Below are positions 33,699 to 45,674 of a DNA stretch of 64,000 nucleotides, in pieces. Source of the DNA: Ignavibacteriota bacterium. GTDB lineage: Bacteria > Bacteroidota > Ignavibacteria > Tepidaquicellales > Tepidaquicellaceae. The stretch lies in assembly GCA_026390735.1 (NCBI GenBank), contig JAPLFJ010000012.1, positions 62,001-126,000 on the forward strand, read 5' to 3'. How positions within the stretch are numbered: the first letter of the stretch is position 1; the number at the start of each line of letters is the position of its first letter. The translations under genes and the position numbers were made by a program. The notes under the pieces are model-generated. The model searched no databases, had not been told where the DNA came from, and saw only the letters and a program-made list of their open reading frames with translations.

Positions 33699-34388
33699 TT
33701 GAATTATTTAAGATTAGCATTAATAATAATATCGACAGTTATATTTTCCACGCTTTCTATCTTATTCACTCCTTTGAATTTCTGGAAAGGGATTGGTACT
33801 TACTGGGCATATAAAGGTTTAGGCAGAACACTACTTTTGATATGCGGAATTAAATTAACAATAGAATTAAAAGGTGATATTGAAAAAGATAAAGAATATA
33901 TTTTCGTTTCAAATCACTTAAGTTATCTGGACATTCCGGTTTTAATGGTATCGTTACCCAAGAACATCAGGTTTATTTATAAGAAATCGCTGACGAATAT
34001 TCCGGTTTTCGGATGGGCATTATATTTCGGCGGATATGTTCCGATTGACAGAAAGAATGCAAGAAGCGCAATAGGGTCATTAAAGAAAGCAGTAACCCGG
34101 TTTAAAAAATCAATTTCTATATTGATTTTTCCGGAAGGGACACGAAGCATAACAGGAGAAACAGCTGAATTCAAAAAAGGGATATTTATGCTTGCGGAAT
34201 TAGCAGAAGTTGAAATAATCCCGGTATCAATAATTGGCACTAATTTAATACTCAGAAAAGATAGTTTTAGTATTAAACCTGGGAAAGTAAAAGTAATAAT
34301 TGAAGAACCGATTAAATTCGAGAAAGACAATCGGCTTTTGAATAAAATAAGGGATGTTATAGTAACGAACATAAATGTGAACAGATAA
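33699..34388 (+). CDS. plsC: PlsC-like 1-acylglycerol-3-phosphate acyltransferase
   Basis: Membrane-bound acyltransferase of 229 residues in phosphatidic acid synthesis. The N-terminal membrane segment is ALIIISTVIFSTLSILF. The catalytic motif is NHLSYLDIPVLM (NHxxxxD), followed by the second block (GGYVPIDRKNARSA) and FPEGTRS. The start is a TTG just behind the isochorismatase gene; no ATG gives the expected N-terminus. It sits directly before kdsB, which fits a lipid/LPS cluster. A lysophospholipid acyltransferase of another chain preference is possible. Confidence 0.88.
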   Translation: MNYLRLALIIISTVIFSTLSILFTPLNFWKGIGTYWAYKGLGRTLLLICGIKLTIELKGDIEKDKEYIFVSNHLSYLDIPVLMVSLPKNIRFIYKKSLTNIPVFGWALYFGGYVPIDRKNARSAIGSLKKAVTRFKKSISILIFPEGTRSITGETAEFKKGIFMLAELAEVEIIPVSIIGTNLILRKDSFSIKPGKVKVIIEEPIKFEKDNRLLNKIRDVIVTNINVNR

Positions 34389-34392
34389 AACA

Positions 34393-36734
<2,342 letters not shown>

Positions 36735-36757
36735 TTATGAGGAGATAATCATTCACA

Positions 36758-39184
36758 TTGGAAATAACAGGATTAACATCGAAAGAAGTACGGGAAAGAA
36801 CGGATAAAGGTTTAAGCAATCAATATGCTGCTCACAAGACAAAGACCTACAGAGAGATTACTGTTGAAAACATATTCTCGCTATTTAATCTCATTACTTT
36901 CAGCATAATAATATTTGTCATCACATTTTATATACGTAACAATGACGAAAGACTATTACTCGATTCAATTGGTATATTATTTATTGCTATTACAAACACC
37001 GGGATAGCCCTTTTTCAGGAAATTAAATCTAAAAAAGCATTAGACAAAGTTAACCTGTTACTCAAAAGAGAAGTAATAGTTATCCGCGAGGGCAAGAAAC
37101 AAAGTATTGACCAGACTAAAGTTGTGGTTGACGACATAATAGAAATTGTAAGGGGAGACCAGATTATTGTTGATGGAATTGTTATCGGGACAAAAAGACT
37201 CGAAATTGATGAATCGCTGTTAACAGGTGAGTCCATACCAATTGAGAAAAGTACGGGTGACACGGTATTATCAGGAAGTTTTTGCGTCTCAGGAAACGGA
37301 TATTATAAAGCCGTGAAAGTTGGAATTGAAAGTCACGCGAACAAAGTAACAAATTTGGCAAAGAAATTTAAATTCTCCTTAACACCTTTACAAAAGAGAA
37401 TTAATTTTATTCTTAAAGTACTATTCGGTATTGCCCTTCTGCTGGTATTGATTGAAATACTTGTTTACAATCTTGAGACTACACATACCTATACATTTGT
37501 CGAGCATATAAGAAAGATAGCCACAATACTTATTTCATTAGTACCTCAGGGTCTTGTATTAACTGCATCGGTTACTTTCGCGATTGGTGTATACAGGATA
37601 AGCAAAATTGGTGCAATTGTTCAAAAGTTAAATGCCATAGAATCATTTTCTAACGTTGAATACGTCTGTATGGACAAGACAGGAACTCTGACTGAGAACA
37701 AACTGAAAGTCCATTCAATAAATTCAGTAATACCAAATGAAAAGGCCGAGATGATGCTGGGAACTTTTGCGTTTAATTCATCGGAACAAAATGCGACAAT
37801 AAAAGCCATAGAACATCTACCGAAGTATTCAGATGCAAAATACATAAATGAGATACCATTCAGTTCAGAAATCAAAATGAGCATACTGGAACTTGAGATA
37901 GCTTCCCAAAAGAGAGTTTTTGTTTTCGGCGGATATGACATTTTACTGAATAAAGTAATTGAACCAGAGAAAGAGAAACTTGAGAGTATATTCCACAATC
38001 AGAATCTGAGCATATACAGAAATTTACTGTTCGGAGAAATAGAAAATATAAAGTTATCTGAGATTTCCCAGGAAGAATTAATCGGGCTTATTGCAATAAA
38101 ACCATTTTGTATCGTTTCCATTTCGGATACTATAAGACAAGATGTATTAGATGCAATTAATCTGTTTAAAGATAACGGGATAAAGTTTAAGATTCTGACT
38201 GGAGATTCGCCTGAGGCAGTTAGTGCTATTTTAAAAGAAATCGGCTGGGACGTAACGATTGATGAGATGACAACAGGTACACAGCTTGATGAACTCAATG
38301 AGAAAGAGTTTTCGGATGTTATTTTTAATAAAACACTATTTGCCCGTTTAAAACCAGAACATAAACTAAAGATTATTAAGACTTTCAAGAGTCACAAGAA
38401 GCATGTAGCAATGATTGGTGACGGTGTTAACGATTTACCTGCCATAAAACAGGCAGACATAGGGATTGCTATGGAAGAAGGAAGTGCAATTACAAAAGAA
38501 GTTGCCGATATAGTTTTATTAAAGAATAAATTTTCTTTATTACCGGAAATATTTGACGAAGGAAATAAGATAGTAAATTCAGTCAACGCAATATCCAAAT
38601 TATTTTTAACAAAGAATTTTCTTGTTATATATTTAACACTGGCATCATTATTATCTTTATTAGACTTCCCTCTCACACCAAGAAGAGTATCATTATTAAA
38701 TATTTTCAGCATTGGTTTACCTGCTTTTATTATTACTTTAAAGAACAACAATACGCATAAATGCAGAAACTTTGTTAAAGACGTATTCTCTTTTGTTCTT
38801 ACATCTTCTACATTGATGCTGGTAGGGACTTATTTTTCACAGATATTCATTTCAAAATTTGTTAGTATTCCAAAGCCTGAACTAGATATGGCATTAATGA
38901 CAGTATTAATAATATTATCAGTAATTAACTTCTTTATAGTATCATCTGAATCAGGAGAAAGAAAGAATATTTATTACATATATGGTACATTTTTGATTGT
39001 ATTGTTTGTTTTTTTAGCGGGAATAAAAATTGATACTTATATATTAAATTTACTCAGAACCTTTTATGAGATAATTCATTTGAACTTTAAAACATGGATT
39101 GTAATATTTATATTAACAGCATTAATATCAGCAATTTTAATCATTACTCACAGAATAAGAGAAAGGATGGTAACTAACAAATAA
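36758..39184 (+). CDS. P-type cation-transporting ATPase
   Basis: Inner-membrane pump of 808 residues, resembling the CtpE-like branch of HAD-IC P-type ATPases. The actuator motif is LLTGESIP, phosphorylation motif CMDKTGTLT with D306, and hinge motif MIGDGVNDLPAIKQADIGIA. About ten spans: two before the actuator, two around 215-285, and six near the C-terminus. In TM4 the usual PEGL reads P263-Q-G-L, so the acidic ion ligand is Gln. There is no N-terminal metal-binding domain. The start is a TTG; the AGGAGA upstream is somewhat far. The ion is not identifiable; Ca2+ or Mg2+ are possibilities from the family. The next gene begins 1 bp after the stop. Confidence 0.88.
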   Translation: MEITGLTSKEVRERTDKGLSNQYAAHKTKTYREITVENIFSLFNLITFSIIIFVITFYIRNNDERLLLDSIGILFIAITNTGIALFQEIKSKKALDKVNLLLKREVIVIREGKKQSIDQTKVVVDDIIEIVRGDQIIVDGIVIGTKRLEIDESLLTGESIPIEKSTGDTVLSGSFCVSGNGYYKAVKVGIESHANKVTNLAKKFKFSLTPLQKRINFILKVLFGIALLLVLIEILVYNLETTHTYTFVEHIRKIATILISLVPQGLVLTASVTFAIGVYRISKIGAIVQKLNAIESFSNVEYVCMDKTGTLTENKLKVHSINSVIPNEKAEMMLGTFAFNSSEQNATIKAIEHLPKYSDAKYINEIPFSSEIKMSILELEIASQKRVFVFGGYDILLNKVIEPEKEKLESIFHNQNLSIYRNLLFGEIENIKLSEISQEELIGLIAIKPFCIVSISDTIRQDVLDAINLFKDNGIKFKILTGDSPEAVSAILKEIGWDVTIDEMTTGTQLDELNEKEFSDVIFNKTLFARLKPEHKLKIIKTFKSHKKHVAMIGDGVNDLPAIKQADIGIAMEEGSAITKEVADIVLLKNKFSLLPEIFDEGNKIVNSVNAISKLFLTKNFLVIYLTLASLLSLLDFPLTPRRVSLLNIFSIGLPAFIITLKNNNTHKCRNFVKDVFSFVLTSSTLMLVGTYFSQIFISKFVSIPKPELDMALMTVLIILSVINFFIVSSESGERKNIYYIYGTFLIVLFVFLAGIKIDTYILNLLRTFYEIIHLNFKTWIVIFILTALISAILIITHRIRERMVTNK

Positions 39185-39185
39185 A

Positions 39186-40901
39186 ATGAAAGAATTCAGA
39201 TGTATATATGACCCCTTACAGGAATTAATGGAGTATTACGGTAAGGATAAAGGAGAAAAGAGAACAGTAAAAACTGATATCAACATATCAATTGAAGATA
39301 TGTTAAAGAACAGAATTGTTGACGGAGATAAGATTGGCGTGGAGAAAGAACTGGTAAAGGCATTAAAGAAGTATTCTGCGTTACAGATTATAAATGACAT
39401 TTTACTCGAAGGAATGAAAGTTGTAGGTGAATTATTCGGGTCAGGACAGATGCAACTTCCTTTTGTTCTGCAATCTGCAGAATGTATGAAGGCATGCGTG
39501 AGTTATTTGGAACCGTATATTGACAAAGTTGAAGGCGAGTCTTCAAAGGGAATAATGGTGCTTGCAACAGTTAAAGGTGACGTTCATGATATCGGAAAGA
39601 ATCTGGTGGATATAATCCTTACAAATAACGGTTTTAATGTTATAAATTTAGGCATCAAATGTTCATTAGAAACTATGCTTGAGTCCTACACCACCAACAA
39701 CGCAGATGCAATTGGAATGAGCGGATTACTGGTAAAGTCAACTGCAATAATGAAAGAGAATTTAGAAATAATGAATGACAGAAATCTGACAGCACCAGTT
39801 ATTCTTGGAGGCGCAGCTTTAAATAAACGTTTCGTCGAAGGGGAATTAAGAGAAATGTATAATGGTGATGTATATTACGCAAATGATGCATTTGACGGAT
39901 TGAAGTTTATGGATACTATTATGGAATATAAGAGAAAAGGAGAAAGACCAAAGCTCGAAGTATACGTAGATCCACGAAAGAATGAGAATAAAATTGAATC
40001 AACGACAGAAGAAATTATTATAAAATCCGATATCAGTAGGGACAACAAAATTCCTAAACCACCATTCTGGGGCAGCCGGATTGTAGAGGATATACCTTTA
40101 GAAAAAGCATTTGAATACATAAATGAGGTTGCATTATTCAGAGGAAGCTGGAATGTTTATAAAGACAGGAATAAAGCTGATTCAGAATATGATAAACTAA
40201 TTAATGAAGAAATTATTCCTAAGTTTAATGAATTAAAATTACAGGCAAAACGGGAGCAACTCTTATCGCCTAAAGTTATCTATGGTTATTATCCATGCAA
40301 ATCAGAGGACAATAGCCTGATAGTTTATAAACCGAAGAACATTGCACAGGATAACCTATATGCAGAATGGGAAGTTGATATCAATACTTCTGAAATGGAA
40401 AAATGGGTGACTTTTAAATTTCCAAGACAAAGGACAGAAAAGCATCTTTGCATAAGTGATTTCTTTAAATCTGAAGATTCAGATGTATTTGATGTTGTAC
40501 CATTTATGATTGTAACAGTAGGAGAAAAAGCAACCGAATATGCACAAAAGTTATACGACAACAATCAGTATCAGGATTATTTATATTTCCATGGTTTATC
40601 GGTTGAAACGGCAGAAGGTTTAGCCGAATACTGGCATAAAATAGTTAGAAGAGAATTAGGCATAGACAAAAAAGATTCTACGGATACTAAGAAATTATTT
40701 CAGCAGGGATATCAGGGTTCACGATATTCGTTTGGATATCCTGCCTGTCCGAACCTTGAAGACAACAAATATATGTTTGAATTATTAAAGCCTGAAAGAA
40801 TTGGGATAACATTAACCGAAGAGTGGCAAATGGTACCTGAACAAACTACAAATGCAATTATTGTACATCACCCAAAAGCAAGATATTTCTTTATCAAATA
40901 A
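39186..40901 (+). CDS. metH: Methionine synthase C-terminal half (cobalamin-binding and activation domains)
   Basis: Protein of 571 residues matching only the second half of cobalamin-dependent methionine synthase. A helical cap domain covers about 20-115. The B12 domain carries the lower-ligand motif D132-V-H134-D-I-G137 and GMSGLLVKS. The SAM-binding activation domain has YYPCKSEDNSLIVY, KFPRQRTEKHLCISDFF and GSRYSFGYPACP. The homocysteine- and folate-binding domains are missing, and no trace of them lies upstream, because the ATPase gene ends 1 bp before the ATG. So this is either one part of a split enzyme whose catalytic half is elsewhere, or a repurposed cobalamin protein. Sequence up to the stop looks intact. 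Confidence 0.88.
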   Translation: MKEFRCIYDPLQELMEYYGKDKGEKRTVKTDINISIEDMLKNRIVDGDKIGVEKELVKALKKYSALQIINDILLEGMKVVGELFGSGQMQLPFVLQSAECMKACVSYLEPYIDKVEGESSKGIMVLATVKGDVHDIGKNLVDIILTNNGFNVINLGIKCSLETMLESYTTNNADAIGMSGLLVKSTAIMKENLEIMNDRNLTAPVILGGAALNKRFVEGELREMYNGDVYYANDAFDGLKFMDTIMEYKRKGERPKLEVYVDPRKNENKIESTTEEIIIKSDISRDNKIPKPPFWGSRIVEDIPLEKAFEYINEVALFRGSWNVYKDRNKADSEYDKLINEEIIPKFNELKLQAKREQLLSPKVIYGYYPCKSEDNSLIVYKPKNIAQDNLYAEWEVDINTSEMEKWVTFKFPRQRTEKHLCISDFFKSEDSDVFDVVPFMIVTVGEKATEYAQKLYDNNQYQDYLYFHGLSVETAEGLAEYWHKIVRRELGIDKKDSTDTKKLFQQGYQGSRYSFGYPACPNLEDNKYMFELLKPERIGITLTEEWQMVPEQTTNAIIVHHPKARYFFIK

Positions 40902-40929
40902 AAAAGGAGGTTCTAATGAACCTCCTTTT
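40902..40929. terminator. Intrinsic terminator after metH
   Basis: AAAAGGAGGTTC and GAACCTCCTTTT form a perfect 12-bp stem with a 4-nt loop directly after the stop codon. It also ends the opposing gene at 40953. Confidence 0.9.
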
Positions 40930-40952
40930 AAAAAAACTGTATATTTAAATAA

Positions 40953-41678
40953 TTATTTTGCTCTGTAAGGTTTTACACCTGTATAGAAGTTAAATCCTAA
41001 ATTTATTGATAATGTTCCAATACGTCTCCAATAATTAGGACCTGGTTGACCACTACCGTCATTTAATGTACCCACTCCATTTGTTGTTCCGATTATATTT
41101 GCAAGATTGTATACTACACCAACATATATACCTGTCGACTGTGCTTTGTCCAAAGTCCACTCATATCCTGATGAAATCTGGAAACCAACCCTGAATGCAG
41201 GATCAAATACAAAACCAGGAATTGTATTGTTCTGAGTAATATAATTTCCCGTAAATGCAAATCCTACAAATTGTTTATTTTTACATCTTGGGTTAAACCC
41301 ATATTCATATCCTGCAGAACCTGTATAAATAGTATAATTTGTATAAGGTTCAGTTGGACTGAAATTAAAAATTGGGATTTCTCCGCTTCCATCGTGCACC
41401 ATTTTCTTGTAACTTGCACCGAGAGCAATTCTGTGATTTTTTCTGATTCCCAGACCAAATTTAGCGTTTAATGTAAAACCCCTGCCCCATACCATACCAT
41501 AAGTACCAGCAATAGTTGAGGGTAGTGCAATATCCGATCCATGTGCGTCATTTGTGGCAAGAATACCGTCTAAACTAATTCCTAAGACAGTACTTGGCGG
41601 GGTGTACCCCTGTGAAAACGAATTGTTTACCCAAAACAGGCCTATCAGGCAAACTAACAACAATGATAATTTTTTCAT
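40953..41678 (-). CDS. Predicted outer-membrane beta-barrel protein
   Basis: Exported protein of 241 residues. The signal peptide is LLLVCLIGLFWVNNSFS, cut before QGY. The mature sequence has alternating aromatic/hydrophobic strands (TLNAKFGLGIRKNHRIALGA, YTNYTIYTGSAGYEYGF, VGFAFTGNYI) and ends in a strand with aromatic residues (GTLSINLGFNFYTGVKPY), typical of a beta-barrel. AGAGGAT precedes the ATG. It runs in the same direction as the polysaccharide operon, 116 bp after it. I do not recognise the family; a porin or surface protein is likely but unproven. Confidence 0.65.
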   Translation of the reverse strand: MKKLSLLLVCLIGLFWVNNSFSQGYTPPSTVLGISLDGILATNDAHGSDIALPSTIAGTYGMVWGRGFTLNAKFGLGIRKNHRIALGASYKKMVHDGSGEIPIFNFSPTEPYTNYTIYTGSAGYEYGFNPRCKNKQFVGFAFTGNYITQNNTIPGFVFDPAFRVGFQISSGYEWTLDKAQSTGIYVGVVYNLANIIGTTNGVGTLNDGSGQPGPNYWRRIGTLSINLGFNFYTGVKPYRAK

Positions 41679-41794
41679 AAATAATCCTCTTATTTTATTA
41701 AATTTATTCTATTTAGATTTAAAAATCAAGTACTTTGTCTGTCACACATAAAAAATTTAACGCCTTTTGCAAAGTAACAAATAATTTTAAATAA

Positions 41795-42970
41795 TTAGTT
41801 AAAAAAACTTTTAATAGTATTAACAACGAAGCCAATTTGTTCGTGTGTCAGCTCAGGATAAATAGGTAAAGCAATAGTTTCGTTTGAGGCTAATTCTGAC
41901 ACAATGAATTCATCATTTGAATACTTGTATTCTTTTAATACGTCTCCGAAACATTCCTGTTTGTGAAATGGTACCGGATAATAAATTTCATTCCCAATTT
42001 CATTTTTAGTAAGAAATTCTCTTAACCGGTCTCTTTCTTCAACTCTAATTATAAACTGATTAAATATATGATAATTCATCAGATTATTCTCTTTATATAC
42101 TGCATTCGGCAGCAGCACTTTATCTTTTTCGGTGTATTCTATAACTCCGGATTTTGAACTTAATCCATTTTTAATAAATAAATCGGTATATAACTTCGCA
42201 TTTTCTCTTCTCTTTGCAGACCAACTGTCAAGGAGAGGTAGTTTAACGTTTAAAACTGCTGCCTGGATTGCATCCAGTCTGAAATTTCCTCCAATAAACT
42301 TGTGATAATATTTTGGTTTTGAACCATGAACTCTCAATACTTTAAGACGTTCAAAAAGAGCCTCATCATTTGTAGTAACAATTCCGCCATCACCAAAACA
42401 ACCTAAGTTTTTGCTGGGGAAAAAGGAAAAGCAGCCAATATCACCAATAGTTCCTACATAATTTCCATCTTTATACTGAACACCTATTGCCTGAGCTCCG
42501 TCTTCAATTACTTTAAGATTATATTTTTTTGCAATCTTTAGTATCTCTTCCATATCAGCAGACTGACCATATAAATGAACCGGAATGATTGCTTTGGTTT
42601 TTGAAGTAATTCTATTTTCAATTTTAGAAACATCAATATTGTAAGTTTGAATATCTGAATCAATAAATACAGGTTTAGCATTAAGCCTTGAGACCACGCC
42701 TGCAGTGGCAAAGAATGAGTAATCCGGCATTATAACCTCATCACCGGGTTTAATACCTATAGCCATTAATGCCACAAGAAGTGCATCCGTACCTGATGAC
42801 ACACCAACAGCATATTTACAATTTAAATATTCACAAATACTTTTTTCCAATTTTTCAACTTCCGGTCCCAGGATAAAATACTGAGATTCCGCAGTTCTAA
42901 TTAATGCCTCATCGAGTTCGGTTTTAATTGTTCTGTACTGGGCTTTGAGGTCTAAGAGTGGGACTTTCAT
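41795..42970 (-). CDS. wbpE: DegT/DnrJ/EryC1-family sugar aminotransferase (WbpE-like)
   Basis: PLP enzyme of 391 residues. Motifs: VGVSSGTDALLVALMA near 55-70, DYSFFATA, IEDGAQAIG (PLP-contacting Asp), and the Schiff-base Lys in GCFSFFPSKNLGCFGDGG. By context it should transaminate the 3-keto sugar made by the WbpB-like enzyme to a 3-amino sugar, giving the substrate of the WbpD-like acetyltransferase. It is the last gene of the polysaccharide operon, 7 bp after wbpD. Confidence 0.92.
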   Translation of the reverse strand: MKVPLLDLKAQYRTIKTELDEALIRTAESQYFILGPEVEKLEKSICEYLNCKYAVGVSSGTDALLVALMAIGIKPGDEVIMPDYSFFATAGVVSRLNAKPVFIDSDIQTYNIDVSKIENRITSKTKAIIPVHLYGQSADMEEILKIAKKYNLKVIEDGAQAIGVQYKDGNYVGTIGDIGCFSFFPSKNLGCFGDGGIVTTNDEALFERLKVLRVHGSKPKYYHKFIGGNFRLDAIQAAVLNVKLPLLDSWSAKRRENAKLYTDLFIKNGLSSKSGVIEYTEKDKVLLPNAVYKENNLMNYHIFNQFIIRVEERDRLREFLTKNEIGNEIYYPVPFHKQECFGDVLKEYKYSNDEFIVSELASNETIALPIYPELTHEQIGFVVNTIKSFFN

Positions 42971-42977
42971 TTCAATT

Positions 42978-43565
42978 TCAGTTTAATTCTTTTACAATAT
43001 TATTTTCAAGTTTATATTTCTTACCTGATTTTTCACATTCGGCAATACCATCATTATTAAACACTAATTTCTTACCTGCTTCACTGTACCAGCCCTTGAT
43101 TTTGCCCGGGTTACCAACTACTAAAGCAAAATCAGGAATATCCTTTGTAACTACAGTTCCTGCACCTACAAATGCAAATCTGCCAATAGTAACACCACAA
43201 ACGATTGTAGAATTTGCCCCTAAAGATGCACCTTCTTTAACCAGAGTCCGCAAATAGAATTCCGAACCTACCTGAGGATATTTGCTTCTTGGGCTAATAA
43301 TATTAGTAAATACCATAGATGGTCCGCAAAACACATAATCTTCAAGTTCAACACCTTCATACACAGAAACATTATTTTGTATTTTTACAAAATCCCCTAT
43401 CGTTACGTTGTTACCAATATTAACATTTTGTCCAAGAACACATTTCTTACCGATTTTGCTACCGGACTGAACGTGTGAAAAATGCCATATTTTAGTACCA
43501 TCACCTATTTCAACATTGTTATCAACAACGGCAAATTTATCTATGTAAAACTTATTTTCAGACAT
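42978..43565 (-). CDS. wbpD: UDP-3-amino-sugar N-acetyltransferase (WbpD-like)
   Basis: Left-handed beta-helix acetyltransferase of 195 residues. Hexapeptide repeats run from about 10 to 165 (NNVEIGDGTKIWHFSHVQSG; VLGQNVNIGNNVTIGDFVKI). The phrase YEGVELEDYVFCGPSMVFTN and the ending GNPGKIKGWYSEAGKKL fit WbpD/WlbB, which acetylates the 3-amino group of UDP-GlcNAc(3N)A. It lies 1 bp after wbpB and before wbpE, the same local set as in Pseudomonas O-antigen loci. Confidence 0.93.
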   Translation of the reverse strand: MSENKFYIDKFAVVDNNVEIGDGTKIWHFSHVQSGSKIGKKCVLGQNVNIGNNVTIGDFVKIQNNVSVYEGVELEDYVFCGPSMVFTNIISPRSKYPQVGSEFYLRTLVKEGASLGANSTIVCGVTIGRFAFVGAGTVVTKDIPDFALVVGNPGKIKGWYSEAGKKLVFNNDGIAECEKSGKKYKLENNIVKELN

Positions 43566-43566
43566 G

Positions 43567-44541
43567 TTATAAATTTAAATTTGTTTGAGCCATTTCAAGT
43601 ATTTCCAGAACTTCTTTTGCGTGATAACCGTCTGTTTTTGGGACAGTATCATTTATAATTGCGCTATAGAAATGGTTTTGTTCTTCTTCCAAAGCCTGCT
43701 TATTATCAAACATTACTACTTCATATTCAGATTCGAATTTTTCAATTGAATCCCCTAATACATTAAACCCTTTTTTATAGAACTTGAGTTTATCTTCTTT
43801 CAGACTATCTTCGAATACAATCATCCCTTTATCACCAATAACTACAAGCCTTTGTTCTTTGAAAGGATGAAGCCAGCTTACAAAAATATGAGCACTGATA
43901 TTATTCTTGTATTTCAAGAAAGTTAAAGTTGTATCTTCAATATTATCCTGCAGAAAAGCCGCACCTTCCGCATAAACGCTGACAGGCTTATCACCTATTA
44001 AATATTGAATAATTGATACATCATGCGGAGCAAAACTCCATAAAATATTTTCTTCTTTTCTGATTGTACCAAGGTTTAACCTGTTGCTGTAAATATATTG
44101 TATGTTTCCTATAAAACCGTCTTCTATCATATTTTTCAACTTCACAATTGCAGGATGAAACAACAAGACATGACCAACCATTATTTTCTTATTGTATTTT
44201 TCTGCAATCTCAATCAGGTTTGTAGCTTCTGAAGATAACAATGTTAATGGTTTTTCTGTTAAGATATGTTTATTGTTTATTAAACACATTTTAGAAATCT
44301 CATAATGTGTTTCGGCAGGTGTAGCAATTATAACTGCATTTATTTCTTTATTATTAAATACATTCTCTAAATTACTGCAGAATTTAATATTTGGGGAAAT
44401 ACTCTTAACCTTATCCTCTACACTTTTGCTTAAATCACAAACAACTATTAAATTGTCGCCTAATAATTTGTGAGCAGTTTTAACATGATTCAGCCCCCAT
44501 TTGCCACCACCAATAATGGCAAGTTTTATTCCATCAAACAT
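43567..44541 (-). CDS. wbpB: Gfo/Idh/MocA-family UDP-sugar 3-dehydrogenase (WbpB-like)
   Basis: NAD-dependent oxidoreductase of 324 residues. The Rossmann start is KLAIIGGGKWGLNHVKTAHK; the conserved EKP of the family is in KHILTEKPLTLL; active-site region WSFAPHDVSIIQYLIG (His about 158). In this setting it would oxidise C3 of UDP-GlcNAcA to give the keto sugar for the aminotransferase. It overlaps the gmd stop by 1 bp (TAATG). Confidence 0.9.
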   Translation of the reverse strand: MFDGIKLAIIGGGKWGLNHVKTAHKLLGDNLIVVCDLSKSVEDKVKSISPNIKFCSNLENVFNNKEINAVIIATPAETHYEISKMCLINNKHILTEKPLTLLSSEATNLIEIAEKYNKKIMVGHVLLFHPAIVKLKNMIEDGFIGNIQYIYSNRLNLGTIRKEENILWSFAPHDVSIIQYLIGDKPVSVYAEGAAFLQDNIEDTTLTFLKYKNNISAHIFVSWLHPFKEQRLVVIGDKGMIVFEDSLKEDKLKFYKKGFNVLGDSIEKFESEYEVVMFDNKQALEEEQNHFYSAIINDTVPKTDGYHAKEVLEILEMAQTNLNL

Positions 44542-45668
44542 TAATATCCTCTTCTAATCACTTTCTCAAAATCTGATAAAGTCATAATGTTTACCAGTTC
44601 TTCGAATTTAGTTTTTGGTTTCCATCCAAGATTATTATATGCTTTTGAAGCATCTCCGATTAATAAGTCAACTTCAGTAGGTCTGTAGTAATTTTTATCC
44701 ACTTCAACCACTACATCGTTCTTTTTGATATACTTCAAAACCATTTCTTTATAAATAGCTTTTACTTTACCAAGTCCCTCAAGCAATAAATCATCATTTA
44801 TATTCCTGACTACACCTTTTTCTTTTTCCTTTTCGCCCTGCCATTCGAGTTCCACTCCCAAGCCTTTAAACGTCAAATCTACAAACTCTCTGACTGTGTG
44901 TGTTTCTCCTGTTGCAAGTACGTAATCTTCCGGTTTATCCTGCTGCAACATCATCCACATCCCTTCACAAAATTCAGGAGCATAACCCCAATCTCTTTTA
45001 GCATTTAGATTTCCGAGTGACAATTTCTTTTGATGTCCGCATATTATTTTCGAAACAGCTCTTGTTATTTTTCTTGTGACGAAGGTTTCACCTCTTCTAG
45101 GAGATTCATGATTGAAAAGAATACCGTTGCAGGCAAAAATGTTATATGCTTCTCTGTAATTAACTACTATCCAGTATCCATAAATCTTTGCAACCCCATA
45201 AGGACTTCTCGGATAGAACGGAGTCTTTTCATTTTGCGGTATTTCCTGAACTTTCCCGAACAGTTCACTTGTTGATGCCTGATAGAATTTTGTCTTTAAT
45301 CCTGTTTCACGTATAGCATCAAGAAAGCGTAAGGTCCCGATTGCATCAACTTCGGCAGTATATTCGGGTACTTCAAAGGACACTTTAACATGGCTCTGTG
45401 CCGCCAGATTATATATTTCGTCAGGATGAGTTTTTTCAAGTAATCGGTTGAGGTTACTTGTATCAGTAACATCCCCATAATGAAGAAACAATTTCTTATT
45501 TAGAATTTCGGGGTTAGTGTAAAGATGGTCTATTCTCCCTGTATTAAAAGAGCTGCTCCTTCTTATTATACCATGTACAACATACCCTTTGTTTATTAAA
45601 AACTCTGTAAGATAACTGCCATCCTGGCCTGTTATACCTGTTATAAGAGCTATTTTTGCTTTAGCCAT
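44541..45668 (-). CDS. gmd: GDP-mannose 4,6-dehydratase
   Basis: Short-chain dehydrogenase/reductase-fold enzyme of 375 residues that makes GDP-4-keto-6-deoxymannose, precursor of GDP-fucose, rhamnose or perosamine. The nucleotide motif is [18 protein letters not shown], followed by [19 protein letters not shown], catalytic Ser/Thr/Tyr region [18 protein letters not shown] with YxxxK in [10 protein letters not shown], and the late signature [16 protein letters not shown]. Intact and of usual length. It sits inside the wbpABDE set although it works on a different nucleotide sugar; no second enzyme of its pathway is in the window. Confidence 0.96.
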   Translation of the reverse strand: MAKAKIALITGITGQDGSYLTEFLINKGYVVHGIIRRSSSFNTGRIDHLYTNPEILNKKLFLHYGDVTDTSNLNRLLEKTHPDEIYNLAAQSHVKVSFEVPEYTAEVDAIGTLRFLDAIRETGLKTKFYQASTSELFGKVQEIPQNEKTPFYPRSPYGVAKIYGYWIVVNYREAYNIFACNGILFNHESPRRGETFVTRKITRAVSKIICGHQKKLSLGNLNAKRDWGYAPEFCEGMWMMLQQDKPEDYVLATGETHTVREFVDLTFKGLGVELEWQGEKEKEKGVVRNINDDLLLEGLGKVKAIYKEMVLKYIKKNDVVVEVDKNYYRPTEVDLLIGDASKAYNNLGWKPKTKFEELVNIMTLSDFEKVIRRGY

Positions 45669-45674
45669 ATTTTA

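Noticed and set aside
39170-39200. Frameshift explaining the missing first half of MetH
   Set aside because: The preceding gene is a complete P-type ATPase ending 1 bp before the ATG, so there is no room for the missing domains.
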